DNA of 64,000 bases from CALAEC01 sp050692915 (GTDB lineage: Bacteria; Actinomycetota; UBA4738; CALAEC01): the NCBI GenBank assembly GCA_050692915.1, contig JBOGVU010000003.1, forward strand, positions 1 through 64,000, in the 5' to 3' direction. The first letter of the stretch is position 1; each line of letters starts with the position of its first letter. Made by a program: the position numbers and the translations under genes. The notes beneath the pieces are model-generated. The model was not told the origin of the DNA. It was given only the letters and a program-made list of their open reading frames with translations, and did not search any database. Below, piece by piece: positions 23,384-31,691 of this stretch.

Positions 23384-23427
23384 CGGCCCATGGTGCCACG
23401 CGGGGCCGGGGACGACCGGGGGTCCGG

Positions 23428-23433
23428 TATGCT
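23428..23433 (+). promoter_or_regulatory. -10 hexamer TATGCT, leaderless start
   Basis: TATGCT ends 8 nt before the GTG at 23442, with no ribosome binding site between. It fits the leaderless pattern of this genome. Confidence 0.4.
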
Positions 23434-23441
23434 TCGGGCCC

Positions 23442-24698
23442 GTGCGACGCGCCGCCCTGCTGAGGCCCTCGTCGGTCCTGGCCCTGACGTCTCCGATCCC
23501 CGGCCTGGCGGCTCGCTTCGATCTCCTGCACGTGCCGCTCGTCCTGGAGACGACGCTGTTCGGGGTGGCGATCCTGGGCGCCGCCTTCGTGCTGTCGTGG
23601 GCGGCTGAGGTGGCACAGCTGGACATCTCCCAGACGCTGGCCATCGCCGTCTTGGCCCTGATCGCGGTGCTGCCCGAGTACGCGGTCGACCTGTTCCTGG
23701 CGTTCCGGGCCGGGCAGGGCGACGAGGAGGCTCGTCACCTGGCCGTGGCGAACATGACCGGGGCCAACCGGCTGCTGATCGGCATCGGGTGGGCCGCCGT
23801 GGTCCTGATCTTCGTCCTGAAGACGAAGCAGCGCGGGGTGCAGCTCCGGAACGAGCAGCGTACCGACGTCGGGTTCCTGCTCCTGGCCACCCTGTGGGCG
23901 TTCACGATCCCCCTGCGCGGGGAGCTGTCGGTCCTGGACCTCGGGGTGCTGGGGACCCTGTTCATCTTCTACATCATCCGCGCCGCCAGGGAGGAGGTGG
24001 AGGAGCCGGACCTGATCGGCGCGGCCGCCGCCCTGGGAGCCCTGCCGAAGGTTCCGCGCCGGATCACCACGCTCCTCCTGTTCGTCTTCTCGGCGGCCGT
24101 CATTCTCGTGGTGGCCGAAGGGTTCGCGGAGGGCCTCCAGGAGATCGGCGATGAGTTCGGCATCAGCAAGTTCCTCCTGATCCAGTGGGTGGCTCCGCTG
24201 GCCTCGGAGGCGCCGGAGATGATCATCGCCATCCTGTTCACCCTTCGGTTGAAGGCCCAGGCCGGGCTGGGCACCCTGATCTCCTCGAAGGTGAACCAGT
24301 GGACCCTGCTGGTGGGGAGCCTCCCCCTGGTGTTCTCACTGGCCGGCGCCGGCCTGAACACTCCCATGGAGATGGACGCCCGCCAGGTCGAGGAGGTCTT
24401 CCTCACCGCGGCCCAGTCTCTGTTCGCCGTGGCCGTGATCGCCAGCCTGTCCGTCTCCCGGACTGAGGCGGTGGTGTTGCTGGTGCTGTTCCTGGGTCAG
24501 TTTGGCTTCGAGGACTCCACCATCCGGTACGGGTTCGCGTTCGGGTACCTTGCGTTGGCGGGCGGGATGATTGTGTTCAGCAGGGAGGTCAGGGTGAACC
24601 TGGTCCGCTCGCTGGCCCACGTCTTCACGCCGGGCCGCCGGGCCCGCCGGGACCGCCCCCCGGGACCGCCGCGGGGGCAGACCATCGAGCCTGGTTAG
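23442..24698 (+). CDS. Ca2+/cation antiporter (CaCA family)
   Basis: This 418-residue membrane protein has two alpha-repeats in inverted topology. The first contains ALIAVLPEYAVDLFLAF and ANMTGANRLLIGIGW; the second contains APLASEAPEMIIAILFTL and SSKVNQWTLLVGSLPLV. The acidic residues in PEYA and SEAPE are the expected cation ligands. About ten membrane segments are seen, and the family exchanges Ca2+ or other cations against Na+ or H+. The GTG start is likely leaderless. The stop overlaps the convergent LCP gene by 4 nt. It is the first of several ion transporters in the next 15 kb. Confidence 0.88.
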   Translation: MRRAALLRPSSVLALTSPIPGLAARFDLLHVPLVLETTLFGVAILGAAFVLSWAAEVAQLDISQTLAIAVLALIAVLPEYAVDLFLAFRAGQGDEEARHLAVANMTGANRLLIGIGWAAVVLIFVLKTKQRGVQLRNEQRTDVGFLLLATLWAFTIPLRGELSVLDLGVLGTLFIFYIIRAAREEVEEPDLIGAAAALGALPKVPRRITTLLLFVFSAAVILVVAEGFAEGLQEIGDEFGISKFLLIQWVAPLASEAPEMIIAILFTLRLKAQAGLGTLISSKVNQWTLLVGSLPLVFSLAGAGLNTPMEMDARQVEEVFLTAAQSLFAVAVIASLSVSRTEAVVLLVLFLGQFGFEDSTIRYGFAFGYLALAGGMIVFSREVRVNLVRSLAHVFTPGRRARRDRPPGPPRGQTIEPG

Positions 24699-25621
24699 GG
24701 CTCGAGCAGGCCGTCGTCGGCGATGTCGGCGAAGACGGCGTCGGCCTCGCCGCCGAGGGTGACGATGCTGGCCCCGCCGGCGCTCCCGATGCCGCCGGGC
24801 GTCACCCGGTTCACCACCTTGTTCGGGTTCACGTTCAGGGAGGCCATCGAGAGCTGGAACAGCTCCACCGCCGAGAGGTCGGTCTGGATGTGCTCCATCC
24901 CGGACACGATCCACGTGAACAGGCTGAACGGGTCTCGCCGGATGTCCTTGCGGAATTGCTCCAGGGCCCCCAGCATCACGAGCCCCTGGTTCTCCGACCG
25001 GCTGAAGTCGCCGTTCGGCGTGTTCTTGCGGTTCCTGGCGAAGGCCAGGGCCTGCTTCCCGTCCAGCTCCTGCAGGCCGGCCTCGAACACCGCGCCCGAG
25101 GCCGCGTCGTTCATGGCGTATGGGATCTCCACCTCGATGCCGTCGACCGAGTTGACCATCTTCTTCAGCCCGGCGAACGACGTCAGGAAGTAGCTGTCGA
25201 TGTCCACCCCCACGAGGTCCTCGACGGTCTGGACCACAAGCTCGGGGCCGCCGGCGAACAGCGCGTTGTTGATCTTCTGGGTTCCCACACCGGGGATCGG
25301 GACGTAGGAGTCCCTGGGGAACCCGAGGATCGAGGCGCCACCCTGCCTGGGATTGATGCCGATCAGGTGGATCGAGTCCGCCAGGCACCGCTCCACGGGC
25401 TCGCACACCCCGGGGCGGGCGTCGCTGCCGATCGCCAGGACGAACATGGCCCGCTTCCCGGCCACGTCGGCGAAGCTCGGCAGGAACGACGAGTCGACCG
25501 GATGGCCGAGCGGTGCGGGGGGAGTCGCCTGAGCCCCGGCCGGAGGTGGCTCGGCCAGCATGACTCCGCCGGCGATCCACACCGCCACGGCAAGGAACAG
25601 CGCCACCATCGAGCGCTTCAT
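24695..25621 (-). CDS. LytR-CpsA-Psr (LCP) family protein
   Basis: This 308-residue protein is anchored by an N-terminal hydrophobic segment that also resembles a signal peptide (VALFLAVAVWIAGGVML). The LCP core shows IGSDARPG, DSIHLIGINP, GFPRDSYVPIPG, KINNALFAGG, NSVDGIEVEIPY and ARNRKNTPNGDFSRSENQ. The arginines and aspartates are those that bind the pyrophosphate of lipid-linked substrates. Family members attach glycopolymers such as arabinogalactan or teichoic acids to peptidoglycan outside the cell. There is no LytR_C domain at the end. The start is in the stop of the upstream anchored protein (ATGA). Confidence 0.93.
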   Translation of the reverse strand: MKRSMVALFLAVAVWIAGGVMLAEPPPAGAQATPPAPLGHPVDSSFLPSFADVAGKRAMFVLAIGSDARPGVCEPVERCLADSIHLIGINPRQGGASILGFPRDSYVPIPGVGTQKINNALFAGGPELVVQTVEDLVGVDIDSYFLTSFAGLKKMVNSVDGIEVEIPYAMNDAASGAVFEAGLQELDGKQALAFARNRKNTPNGDFSRSENQGLVMLGALEQFRKDIRRDPFSLFTWIVSGMEHIQTDLSAVELFQLSMASLNVNPNKVVNRVTPGGIGSAGGASIVTLGGEADAVFADIADDGLLEP

Positions 25622-26304
25622 GGCGTCGGCCCCGCTTCGGGGACGGCGCGCCCCGGCCCCGTCAGCCGTTTCCCGGCCTGCACCACGCCCTCCACCTCGT
25701 ATCCGCCGACCATCCAGCGGCCACCCTCCGGCTGGAGGTAGTAGGTGCCTCGGTGGATGACGAACATCGGCCCGCCCCCATCGAGCTGGCCGTCGGCCAC
25801 GAACCGTGCGGTGGCGACGCCCCCGACCGGCTCGCTCTCACCATCGAGGAGCACCCTGATCTTGAGCACCCCGAGCGCCGGTTCTACGAACGCGACCTGT
25901 CCGACCTCGCCTCCGAGCGTGACCTGGTGGAGTTCGCCGGAGGCCCTCTCCGCCGCAGGCTCGGTGAACCGCTCGAGCACCTCGGGGAACGTCCCGCCCT
26001 CCCACTTCGCTGGATCGACGAAGCCGGCGACGTACATCGCATCGAGCGTCTCGCGGATCCCCTCCGCGGCCGCCTCGACGTCCTGGGCCGACACGTCGCC
26101 GCCCGGCGCCGTGCCGTTGACCTTCGAGAGGTCGAACGAGAAGTCGGGAACGGGACGGTCCGATCCGCCGATCTGGAGCGGCGCGCCGTCACGGAGCAGG
26201 AACCACCACGCTCCGACGCCGATGGCGCCGAGCACGAGGAGGCCGAGCACGATCGCTACCGCACGGCGTCCCCCGCCTCGCTGTCGGTGGGCCCCCCCTC
26301 GCAT
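25618..26304 (-). CDS. Membrane-anchored extracytoplasmic protein upstream of LCP
   Basis: The product is 228 residues with a basic N-terminus, one membrane helix at about 15-37 (AVAIVLGLLVLGAIGVGAWW) and an outer domain. That domain mixes helices (SAQDVEAAAEGIRETLDAMY) with beta segments (GGPMFVIHRGTYYLQPEGGR), an alpha/beta mix reminiscent of NTF2-like folds, though I cannot assign it. The ATGA overlap with the LCP gene implies joint action at the cell wall. TAGTCT on the minus strand (26319-26314) ends 9 nt before the ATG, a leaderless arrangement. Confidence 0.78.
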   Translation of the reverse strand: MRGGAHRQRGGGRRAVAIVLGLLVLGAIGVGAWWFLLRDGAPLQIGGSDRPVPDFSFDLSKVNGTAPGGDVSAQDVEAAAEGIRETLDAMYVAGFVDPAKWEGGTFPEVLERFTEPAAERASGELHQVTLGGEVGQVAFVEPALGVLKIRVLLDGESEPVGGVATARFVADGQLDGGGPMFVIHRGTYYLQPEGGRWMVGGYEVEGVVQAGKRLTGPGRAVPEAGPTP

Positions 26305-26313
26305 CGGCCGGGG

Positions 26314-26319
26314 AGACTA
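26314..26319 (-). promoter_or_regulatory. -10 hexamer TAGTCT for the LCP operon
   Basis: On the minus strand TAGTCT ends 9 nt before the ATG at 26304. No ribosome binding site is seen, so a leaderless message is likely. Confidence 0.4.
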
Positions 26320-26339
26320 TCAGACACATGGGGTCCCGC

Positions 26340-26368
26340 TTCAAGCACCCGCCGCTGATAGGTAGGAT
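26340..26368 (+). promoter_or_regulatory. Candidate promoter for the CPA2 antiporter
   Basis: TAGGAT (26363-26368) is a TANNNT -10 with a weak -35, TTCAAG (26340-26345), at 17-bp spacing. The predicted start of transcription, near 26374, falls on the first base of the hairpin described next. Confidence 0.45.
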
Positions 26369-26373
26369 GCCGT

Positions 26374-26410
26374 GGGGTGCCGGGAAGCCTGGTCGGCGAA
26401 TCGGTGCCCC
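26374..26410 (+). ncRNA. Structured 5' leader hairpin before the CPA2 antiporter
   Basis: GGGGUGCCG (26374-26382) pairs with CGGUGCCCC (26402-26410) over 9 bp with two G-U wobbles. A symmetric 4x4 internal loop, GGAA opposite GAAU, follows, capped by a 3-bp GCC/GGC stem with a 5-nt loop. The tandem G and A residues in the internal loop could form sheared G-A pairs. GGAGG and the ATG lie 11-21 nt after the stem. It may be a small cis-regulatory RNA for an ion transporter. I could not match it to a known riboswitch class. Confidence 0.45.
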
Positions 26411-26431
26411 TTGTCTTTTGCGGAGGACGTG

Positions 26432-27607
26432 ATGGAGAGCCAGTCGGTCCTGCTCGACCTGTTCATCCTGTTCGCCGCGGCGAAGATCGCGGGCGAGCTC
26501 TTCGAGGCCATCCGTCAGCCGGCCGTGGTCGGGGAGCTGCTGGCCGGCGTGATCGTGGGGCCGCACGTGCTGGGCCTCCTCGGGGGAGGCGGGACGGACG
26601 TTCTCGAGGTCGTGGCCGAGCTCGGCGTGATCATCCTGCTGTTCACCGTGGGGCTGGAGACGAGCCTCGCCGACCTGCGGAGGGTCGGACGCCCCGCCCT
26701 GCTCGTCGGGATGCTCGGCGTGGCCCTGCCGTTCGCCGCCGGCATGGGCCTGATGATCGTGCTCGGCTACGAGCGCGCCGACTCGCTCTTCGTCTCTGCC
26801 GCCATCGTGGCCACGAGCGTCGGGGTGACGGCTCGGGTCCTCCGGGACCTCGGGGCGGTCAACACCACGGCGGCCCGGGTGATCCTGGGCGCGGCCGTGG
26901 TCGACGACATCCTGGCCATCATGCTGCTGGCCGTGGTCTCCGGCCTGGCCGTGGGTGACCTCTCCACGGTCGAGCTCGTGGTCCTGGTCGTGGAGGTGCT
27001 GGTCTTCCTGACCATCGTCCTGTTCCTGGGGCCCAAGGCCATCCGGCGGCTCTCCTCGATCGTCCGGGTCCCCGGCATCCCGGACTCTCCCTTCTTGGTG
27101 GCGGTCCTGCTGACCCTGGGGCTGGCCGCGGCCTCCGAGGTCATCGGCCTGGCCGCGATCATCGGGGCGTTCCTGGCGGGGCTGATCTTCGAGTTCCGGA
27201 AGGAGGAGGTGGCCACCCAGATCGAGCCGGTGTACGAGTTCCTGGTGCCCTTCTTCTTCGCCATCACCGGCAGTCAGCTCGACCCCTTCGTCTTCGGCGA
27301 CCCCGGCATCCTGGGGCTGGCGGCGATGGTGACGGCCATCGCCGTGGTCACGAAGGTTCTGGGCGGGTACGCGGGCTCGGTCGGCCTGGAGCGCCGAACC
27401 CGGCTCACCGTCGGGGTGGGGATGGTCCCCCGGGGGGAGGTCGGCCTGATCGTGGCCTCCCTCGGGCTCGGGCTGGGCCTCGACGCGGAGCTCTTCGGCG
27501 TGGTCATTGCCATGACCGTGGTCACCACGATCGTGACGCCGCCGGTGATGAGCCCGCTGGTCCGCAGGGAACGCGCTGGCGTTCGGACGGAGCGCGCCGA
27601 GGGCTAG
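26432..27607 (+). CDS. CPA2-family cation/proton antiporter
   Basis: This 391-residue antiporter of the KefB/NapA type has about 12-13 membrane helices. It shows RQPAVVGELLAGVIVGPHVL in the first repeat and GAAVVDDILAIMLLAVV with the double aspartate that binds the transported cation and proton. EVIGLAAIIGAFLAGLIF and VGVGMVPRGEVGLIV follow. There is no C-terminal RCK domain. The ATG at 26432 has GGAGG 5 nt upstream. It is followed by the H+-pyrophosphatase gene and lies in a stretch of ion-transport genes; it probably exchanges Na+ or K+ for H+. Confidence 0.92.
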   Translation: MESQSVLLDLFILFAAAKIAGELFEAIRQPAVVGELLAGVIVGPHVLGLLGGGGTDVLEVVAELGVIILLFTVGLETSLADLRRVGRPALLVGMLGVALPFAAGMGLMIVLGYERADSLFVSAAIVATSVGVTARVLRDLGAVNTTAARVILGAAVVDDILAIMLLAVVSGLAVGDLSTVELVVLVVEVLVFLTIVLFLGPKAIRRLSSIVRVPGIPDSPFLVAVLLTLGLAAASEVIGLAAIIGAFLAGLIFEFRKEEVATQIEPVYEFLVPFFFAITGSQLDPFVFGDPGILGLAAMVTAIAVVTKVLGGYAGSVGLERRTRLTVGVGMVPRGEVGLIVASLGLGLGLDAELFGVVIAMTVVTTIVTPPVMSPLVRRERAGVRTERAEG

Positions 27608-27609
27608 GC

Positions 27610-27615
27610 TATAAT
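27610..27615 (+). promoter_or_regulatory. Consensus -10 (TATAAT) before hppA
   Basis: A perfect TATAAT begins 3 nt after the antiporter stop codon. No good -35 is visible. A small hairpin (CGGGC/GCCCG) and a strong GAGGAGG ribosome binding site lie between it and the ATG at 27657. hppA can thus be transcribed independently, with a leader of about 35 nt. Confidence 0.55.
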
Positions 27616-27656
27616 CCGCGGGCTTCGACGCCCGTCCCCTTGAGGAGGAACGAACG

Positions 27657-29891
27657 ATGACCGTGTTGGCCCAGGAAGGCGGCCGTATCGCGGCCGAGTT
27701 CGGGCCGTTCGAGGACAACGCTCTGCTCGTGATCCTGGCCATCTCGGTGCTGGCGCTGGTGGTGGCCTATGTCCTCATGCAGGGCGTCCTGGCGGCGCCC
27801 CAAGGGACCGAACGGATGCGCGAGATCGCCCGGGCCATCCAGATCGGCAGCCGAGCGTACCTCAACCGCCAGTTCCGCACGGTCGGCACGTTCCTGGTGC
27901 TCCTCACCATCGCCATCTACTTCCTCCTTCCGGCGCCGGCGGACGCGGCGCACTCGGAGACGTCGATCCGGCTGGGACGGTCGGTGGCCTTCATCCTCGG
28001 GGCCGCCTTCTCGGCCATCACCGGGTTCGTCGGCATGTGGCTCGCCGTGCGGGGGAACGTGCGCGTGGCGAACGCCGCCCGGGAGGCCGGGCTGCGGCAG
28101 GCGCTCACGCTCGCCTTCCGCACGGGGGGCGTGGCCGGGATGTTCACCGTGGGGCTGGGCCTGCTCGGAGCGACGGCCATCCTGATGCTCTACAAGCAGG
28201 ACGCCACCAGCGTGCTGGTCGGGTTCGGATTCGGCGGAGCGCTCCTGGCCATGTTCATGCGGGTGGGCGGGGGCATCTTCACGAAGGCGGCCGACGTCGG
28301 AGCCGACCTGGTCGGCAAGGTCGAAAAGAACATCCCCGAGGACGACCCCCGAAACGCGGCCACGATCGCCGACAACGTCGGGGACAACGTGGGCGACTGC
28401 GCCGGGATGGCCGCCGACCTGTTCGAGTCGTACGAGGTGACCCTGGTTGCCTCGATCATCCTGGGGGCCGCGGCCTACGCCGGGACGCCCGAGGGAGCCA
28501 TCGTGGGGGTCATGTTTCCGCTGCTGGTCCGGGCCGTGGGCGTCATCACGTCGATCGTGGGGATCTACTCGGTGCGGCCACGCTCGGAGACCGAGCACGG
28601 CATGCGGGCCGTCAACCGGGGGTTCTTCTTCTCGGCCGTGCTGTCGGCCGCGGCCGTCTACTTCGTGGCCGATCTCTACGTCGACGACCTCCGGGTGTTC
28701 TGGGCCGTTGTCATCGGCCTGGTGCTGGCGGGCGTCATCTCGGTCCTGACCGAGCACTTCACCTCCACGAAGCGGAGGCCGGTCAGGGAGATCGCCGAGT
28801 CGTCCCAGACCGGGCCGGCCACCACGATCCTGTCGGGGTTCTCGGTCGGGCTGGAGTCGACGGTGTGGGCGATCCTGGTCATCGCCGTGACCGTGATGGC
28901 CTCGTTCCTGCTCGGAGACACCACGGCCGAGCGGCTGTACTTCATCTCCCTGGTCGGAATGGGGATGCTCACCACCGTGGGCGTGATCGTGTCGATGGAC
29001 ACGTTCGGGCCCGTCGCCGACAACGCGCAGGGCATCGCGGAGATGTCCGGCGAGTTCGAGGGGAAGCCGGCCGAGATCCTGCAGGGGCTCGACGCCGTGG
29101 GGAACTCGACGAAGGCCATCACCAAGGGGATCGCCATCGCCACCGCGGTGATCGCGGCGACGTCGCTGTTCGGCTCGTTCGAGGAGGCCGTGGGCGGCGC
29201 CGGCTTCGAGATCCGGCTCAACCACCCCGACGTGCTCGTGGGCCTCCTGATCGGCGGGTCCATCGCGTTCCTGTTCTCGTCCCTGGCCATCCGGGCGGTC
29301 GGACGGGCCGCCGCCCAGGTCGTGGTGGAGGTCCGGAACCAGTTCCGGGATCACCCTGGGATCATGGAGGGCACGGAGCTGCCGGACTACGGCCGGGTGG
29401 TCGACATCTGCACGCGGACCTCGCTGCGCGAGCTGATGACGCCGGGCCTCCTGGCGGTGCTGGCCCCGATCCTGGTTGGCTTCGCCCTGGAGGCCGAGGC
29501 CCTCGGCGCCTACCTGGCCGGGGCCATCCTCACCGGACAGCTCCTCGCGGTGATGCTGTCGAACTCCGGAGGCGCCTGGGACAATGCCAAGAAGCTGGTG
29601 GAGGAGGGGCTGTACGGAGGGAAGGGGTCCGAGCCGCACATGGCCACGGTGATCGGGGACACGGTCGGCGATCCCTTCAAGGACACCGCCGGCCCCGCCC
29701 TGAACCCGCTGATCAAGGTGATGAACCTGGTGGCCCTGCTGATCGCGCCGCTGGTGGTGAGCTTCGCCGACGACACCGCCGTTCGGGTCGCGGTGGCCGC
29801 CGGGAGCGGCCTCGTGCTGGCCGGGGCGATCTGGTACTCGAAGCGCCTCAAGACCGAAGAGCTCGTGGGGCCCGTCGCGGAGGCCCCGTAG
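27657..29891 (+). CDS. hppA: Membrane H+-translocating pyrophosphatase, K+-independent type
   Basis: This 744-residue protein has about 16 membrane segments and couples pyrophosphate hydrolysis to proton export. The substrate-binding motifs are all present: DVGADLVGKVEKNIPEDDPR, NVGDNVGDCAGMAADLFES, DTFGPVADNAQGIAEM and TVGDPFKDTAGPALNPLIK. The diagnostic position in GNSTKAITKG carries Lys rather than Ala, which marks the K+-independent class, all known members of which pump H+. A GAGGAGG ribosome binding site is 8 nt before the ATG. The pump would add to the proton gradient used by the neighbouring antiporter and K+ permeases. Confidence 0.96.
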   Translation: MTVLAQEGGRIAAEFGPFEDNALLVILAISVLALVVAYVLMQGVLAAPQGTERMREIARAIQIGSRAYLNRQFRTVGTFLVLLTIAIYFLLPAPADAAHSETSIRLGRSVAFILGAAFSAITGFVGMWLAVRGNVRVANAAREAGLRQALTLAFRTGGVAGMFTVGLGLLGATAILMLYKQDATSVLVGFGFGGALLAMFMRVGGGIFTKAADVGADLVGKVEKNIPEDDPRNAATIADNVGDNVGDCAGMAADLFESYEVTLVASIILGAAAYAGTPEGAIVGVMFPLLVRAVGVITSIVGIYSVRPRSETEHGMRAVNRGFFFSAVLSAAAVYFVADLYVDDLRVFWAVVIGLVLAGVISVLTEHFTSTKRRPVREIAESSQTGPATTILSGFSVGLESTVWAILVIAVTVMASFLLGDTTAERLYFISLVGMGMLTTVGVIVSMDTFGPVADNAQGIAEMSGEFEGKPAEILQGLDAVGNSTKAITKGIAIATAVIAATSLFGSFEEAVGGAGFEIRLNHPDVLVGLLIGGSIAFLFSSLAIRAVGRAAAQVVVEVRNQFRDHPGIMEGTELPDYGRVVDICTRTSLRELMTPGLLAVLAPILVGFALEAEALGAYLAGAILTGQLLAVMLSNSGGAWDNAKKLVEEGLYGGKGSEPHMATVIGDTVGDPFKDTAGPALNPLIKVMNLVALLIAPLVVSFADDTAVRVAVAAGSGLVLAGAIWYSKRLKTEELVGPVAEAP

Positions 29892-29899
29892 GAGATCCG

Positions 29900-30256
29900 A
29901 TGGGCTGGCTCCGGCGGATGCGCCGGTTCTTCACGCAGTCCGACGAGGAACGCCTGGCGTCCGAGATCCGGGGCTGGGCTGAGGGCGTCCCCGGGACCCG
30001 CCGGATCGCCGGATGCCCCAGCCGGGAGGAGGTCAGGCTCGCGGGCATGGTCAGCCGGCTCCGGCTCCGGCCTATGAACGGGTCGATGACCCTGGAGGCC
30101 GTCATCTCCGACGGCACCGGCGAGGTCACGGCCTCGTGGACCGGCCGGAGCCACATCCCCGGCCTCACGCTCGGCACGCCGGTGGTCCTCGAGGGCGTCG
30201 TGGCCCAGGACAGGAGCGGGCTCCGGATGGTCAACCCCAGGTTCGAGTTCGCCTGA
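29900..30256 (+). CDS. OB-fold nucleic-acid-binding domain protein
   Basis: The product is 118 residues. The region from about residue 45 (VRLAGMVSRLRLRP, LEAVISDGTGEVTASWTGR, LGTPVVLEGVVAQ) has the beta-strand pattern of an OB fold, as in RecG-type wedge domains. The N-terminal 40 residues are helical and basic. It starts 8 nt after hppA and ends convergent with the trkA genes. The OB-fold gene beside trkA pairs is conserved in actinobacteria (Rv2694c next to Rv2691-Rv2692), but its function is not known. Confidence 0.82.
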   Translation: MGWLRRMRRFFTQSDEERLASEIRGWAEGVPGTRRIAGCPSREEVRLAGMVSRLRLRPMNGSMTLEAVISDGTGEVTASWTGRSHIPGLTLGTPVVLEGVVAQDRSGLRMVNPRFEFA

Positions 30257-30262
30257 CGGCGG

Positions 30263-30934
30263 CTACGTCGACTCGCCCATCAGGGCGGCCCGGAGACGGT
30301 CTTCCGCCTCCTGGGTGGCGATGGCCAAGATCTCGTCCCCCGCAACGAGCTGGGTCTCCGGCTGGGGGATGACCACGTGGCCGCGGCGGAGGATGGCCAC
30401 GATGGCCGAGTCCGGCGGAAGCCGAAGCTCGTAGAGAGGCCGGCCGGCGACCGGCGCGGTCTCGTCGATGGTGAGCTCGACGAGCGTGACCTGTCCCCGT
30501 TCGAGCTTCAGGAGGCGGACCAGGTCGCCCACGGTGACGGCCTCCTCCACGAGGGCGGTGAGGACGTGGGGCGGGCTCATCGGCACGTCCACGCCCCAAG
30601 CCTCCGTGAACAGCCACTCGTTCTTGGGGTGGTTGACCCTGGCCACCACATGCGGCACGCCGTACTCCTGCTTCGACAGGAGCGAGATCACCAGGTTGTC
30701 CTCGTCGTCGCCGGTGGCCGCGACCATCACGTCGCAGGTGCGGACCTCGGCCTTGTCCAGGACCCACGGCTCGCACGCGTCGCCGAGGATGAAGCTGACC
30801 CCGGGCGCGTCCTCCTGGGCGCGGTCGACCACGGCGGTGTCCTGCTCGATCACCGTGACCTGGTGGCCACGCTCGTTGAGGTCGTTGGCCAGGTGCCGTC
30901 CGATGTTCCCGGCTCCGGCGACGACGATCCTCAC
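30263..30934 (-). CDS. TrkA/RCK K+ transport regulator (second of pair)
   Basis: This 223-residue protein has a Rossmann RCK_N domain with VVAGAGNIGRHLANDL for nucleotide binding and the acidic end of beta-2 (VTVIEQD). A C-terminal RCK_C domain begins near GQVTLVELTI and ends with VVIPQPETQLVAGDEILAIA. The GTG start is preceded by GGAG. It lies 4 nt after the stop of the other RCK gene, so they form one transcript and probably a hetero-oligomer, as CeoB/CeoC do in mycobacteria. It would gate a K+ permease according to nucleotide ligand. No TrkH/KtrB channel is present in the window; the adjacent KimA-like permease is the obvious partner. Confidence 0.92.
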   Translation of the reverse strand: MRIVVAGAGNIGRHLANDLNERGHQVTVIEQDTAVVDRAQEDAPGVSFILGDACEPWVLDKAEVRTCDVMVAATGDDEDNLVISLLSKQEYGVPHVVARVNHPKNEWLFTEAWGVDVPMSPPHVLTALVEEAVTVGDLVRLLKLERGQVTLVELTIDETAPVAGRPLYELRLPPDSAIVAILRRGHVVIPQPETQLVAGDEILAIATQEAEDRLRAALMGEST

Positions 30935-30938
30935 GCCC

Positions 30939-31595
30939 TCACTCCGCCGCGGGCTCCAGGAGGAGGTCGAACTTCTCCGTGGCGTCCTTGTGCACCACGA
31001 AGTGGGCCACGTCGCCCTCCTTGAACGTCGAGTCATCCTTCGGGATGAAGCCGGTCCCGCCACGCTCCACCCCGATCACCTCGACCTCGCCGTCGGACGT
31101 GACCGAGGAGATCTTCTTCCCGACGAGGTGGTCGGGGAGCTCGACCTGGAGGTGGAGGAGGAACCCGCCGGCCAGGGAGTCGCGCATCGTCTCCCGGCCG
31201 TGGAACAGGAGGTACTGCACCTGCTTGGCCGCCCACCGGACGCTGGCCACCGTGGGGATGTCGAGCTTCTCGTAGATGTCGGCCCGGCGGGGGTCGTAGA
31301 TCCTGGCGATGACCTTGGGCACCTTGAAGTGCTCCCGGGCCACGCGGGCCGAGACGATGTTCGAGTTGTCACCGTTCGACACGGCGATGAACGCGTCGGC
31401 CTCCCTGATCCCCGCTTCCTCCAGCACCTCGCGGTCGAACCCCAGGCCCACGACCATCTTGGCGTCGAAACCGGGAGGGAGACGATCGAAGGCCTCCTTC
31501 CGCTTGTCGACGATGGACACCGTGTGCCCGGCCTTGCCCAGCTGGATCGTGAGCTCCGCGCCGACCCGGCCGCACCCCATGATCACGAAATGCAC
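30939..31595 (-). CDS. TrkA/RCK K+ transport regulator (first of pair)
   Basis: This 218-residue paralogue of the next gene has the RCK_N motif VIMGCGRVGAELTIQLGKAG with VSIVDKR after beta-2, then VARIYDPRRADIYEKLDIPT. A C-terminal RCK_C-like region contains PDHLVGKKIS and STFKEGDVAHFVV. I take the GTG at 31595, in line with the family's short N-terminus; an in-frame start 12 codons upstream is less likely. It is divergent from the KimA-like gene at 31692, with 96 bp between them for shared regulation. The order is that of actinobacterial trkB-trkA (ceoB-ceoC). Confidence 0.92.
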   Translation of the reverse strand: MHFVIMGCGRVGAELTIQLGKAGHTVSIVDKRKEAFDRLPPGFDAKMVVGLGFDREVLEEAGIREADAFIAVSNGDNSNIVSARVAREHFKVPKVIARIYDPRRADIYEKLDIPTVASVRWAAKQVQYLLFHGRETMRDSLAGGFLLHLQVELPDHLVGKKISSVTSDGEVEVIGVERGGTGFIPKDDSTFKEGDVAHFVVHKDATEKFDLLLEPAAE

Positions 31596-31675
31596 GGGGG
31601 ACAGGGTAGCGTGACCCGCCCGGGAGCCCAAGCCCTCGGCCCGGGATCCCGCCGGTCGGAGGGGCCCCGGACCCG

Positions 31676-31684
31676 TGCCAGAAT
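31676..31684 (+). promoter_or_regulatory. Extended -10 (TGCCAGAAT) for the first KimA-like gene
   Basis: TG at 31676-31677 and CAGAAT at 31679-31684 form an extended -10 ending 7 nt before the ATG at 31692. Because an earlier in-frame ATG (31683) lies inside this element, the later ATG is the likely start and the message is leaderless. Confidence 0.5.
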
Positions 31685-31691
31685 GCCGCCT

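Noticed and set aside
26374..26410. Cobalamin riboswitch
   Set aside because: GGGAAGCC...GGCGAAUC resembles part of the conserved core, but the B12 box and the required outer stems are missing and the downstream gene is a cation antiporter.
26189..29639. Long minus-strand reading frames opposite the antiporter and hppA
   Set aside because: Their composition (His, Asp, Arg, Gln runs) is typical of antisense frames in high-GC genes, and the plus-strand genes carry clear family motifs.
30263..31595. Complete Trk system
   Set aside because: Both RCK proteins are present but no TrkH/KtrB membrane subunit is encoded in the window.
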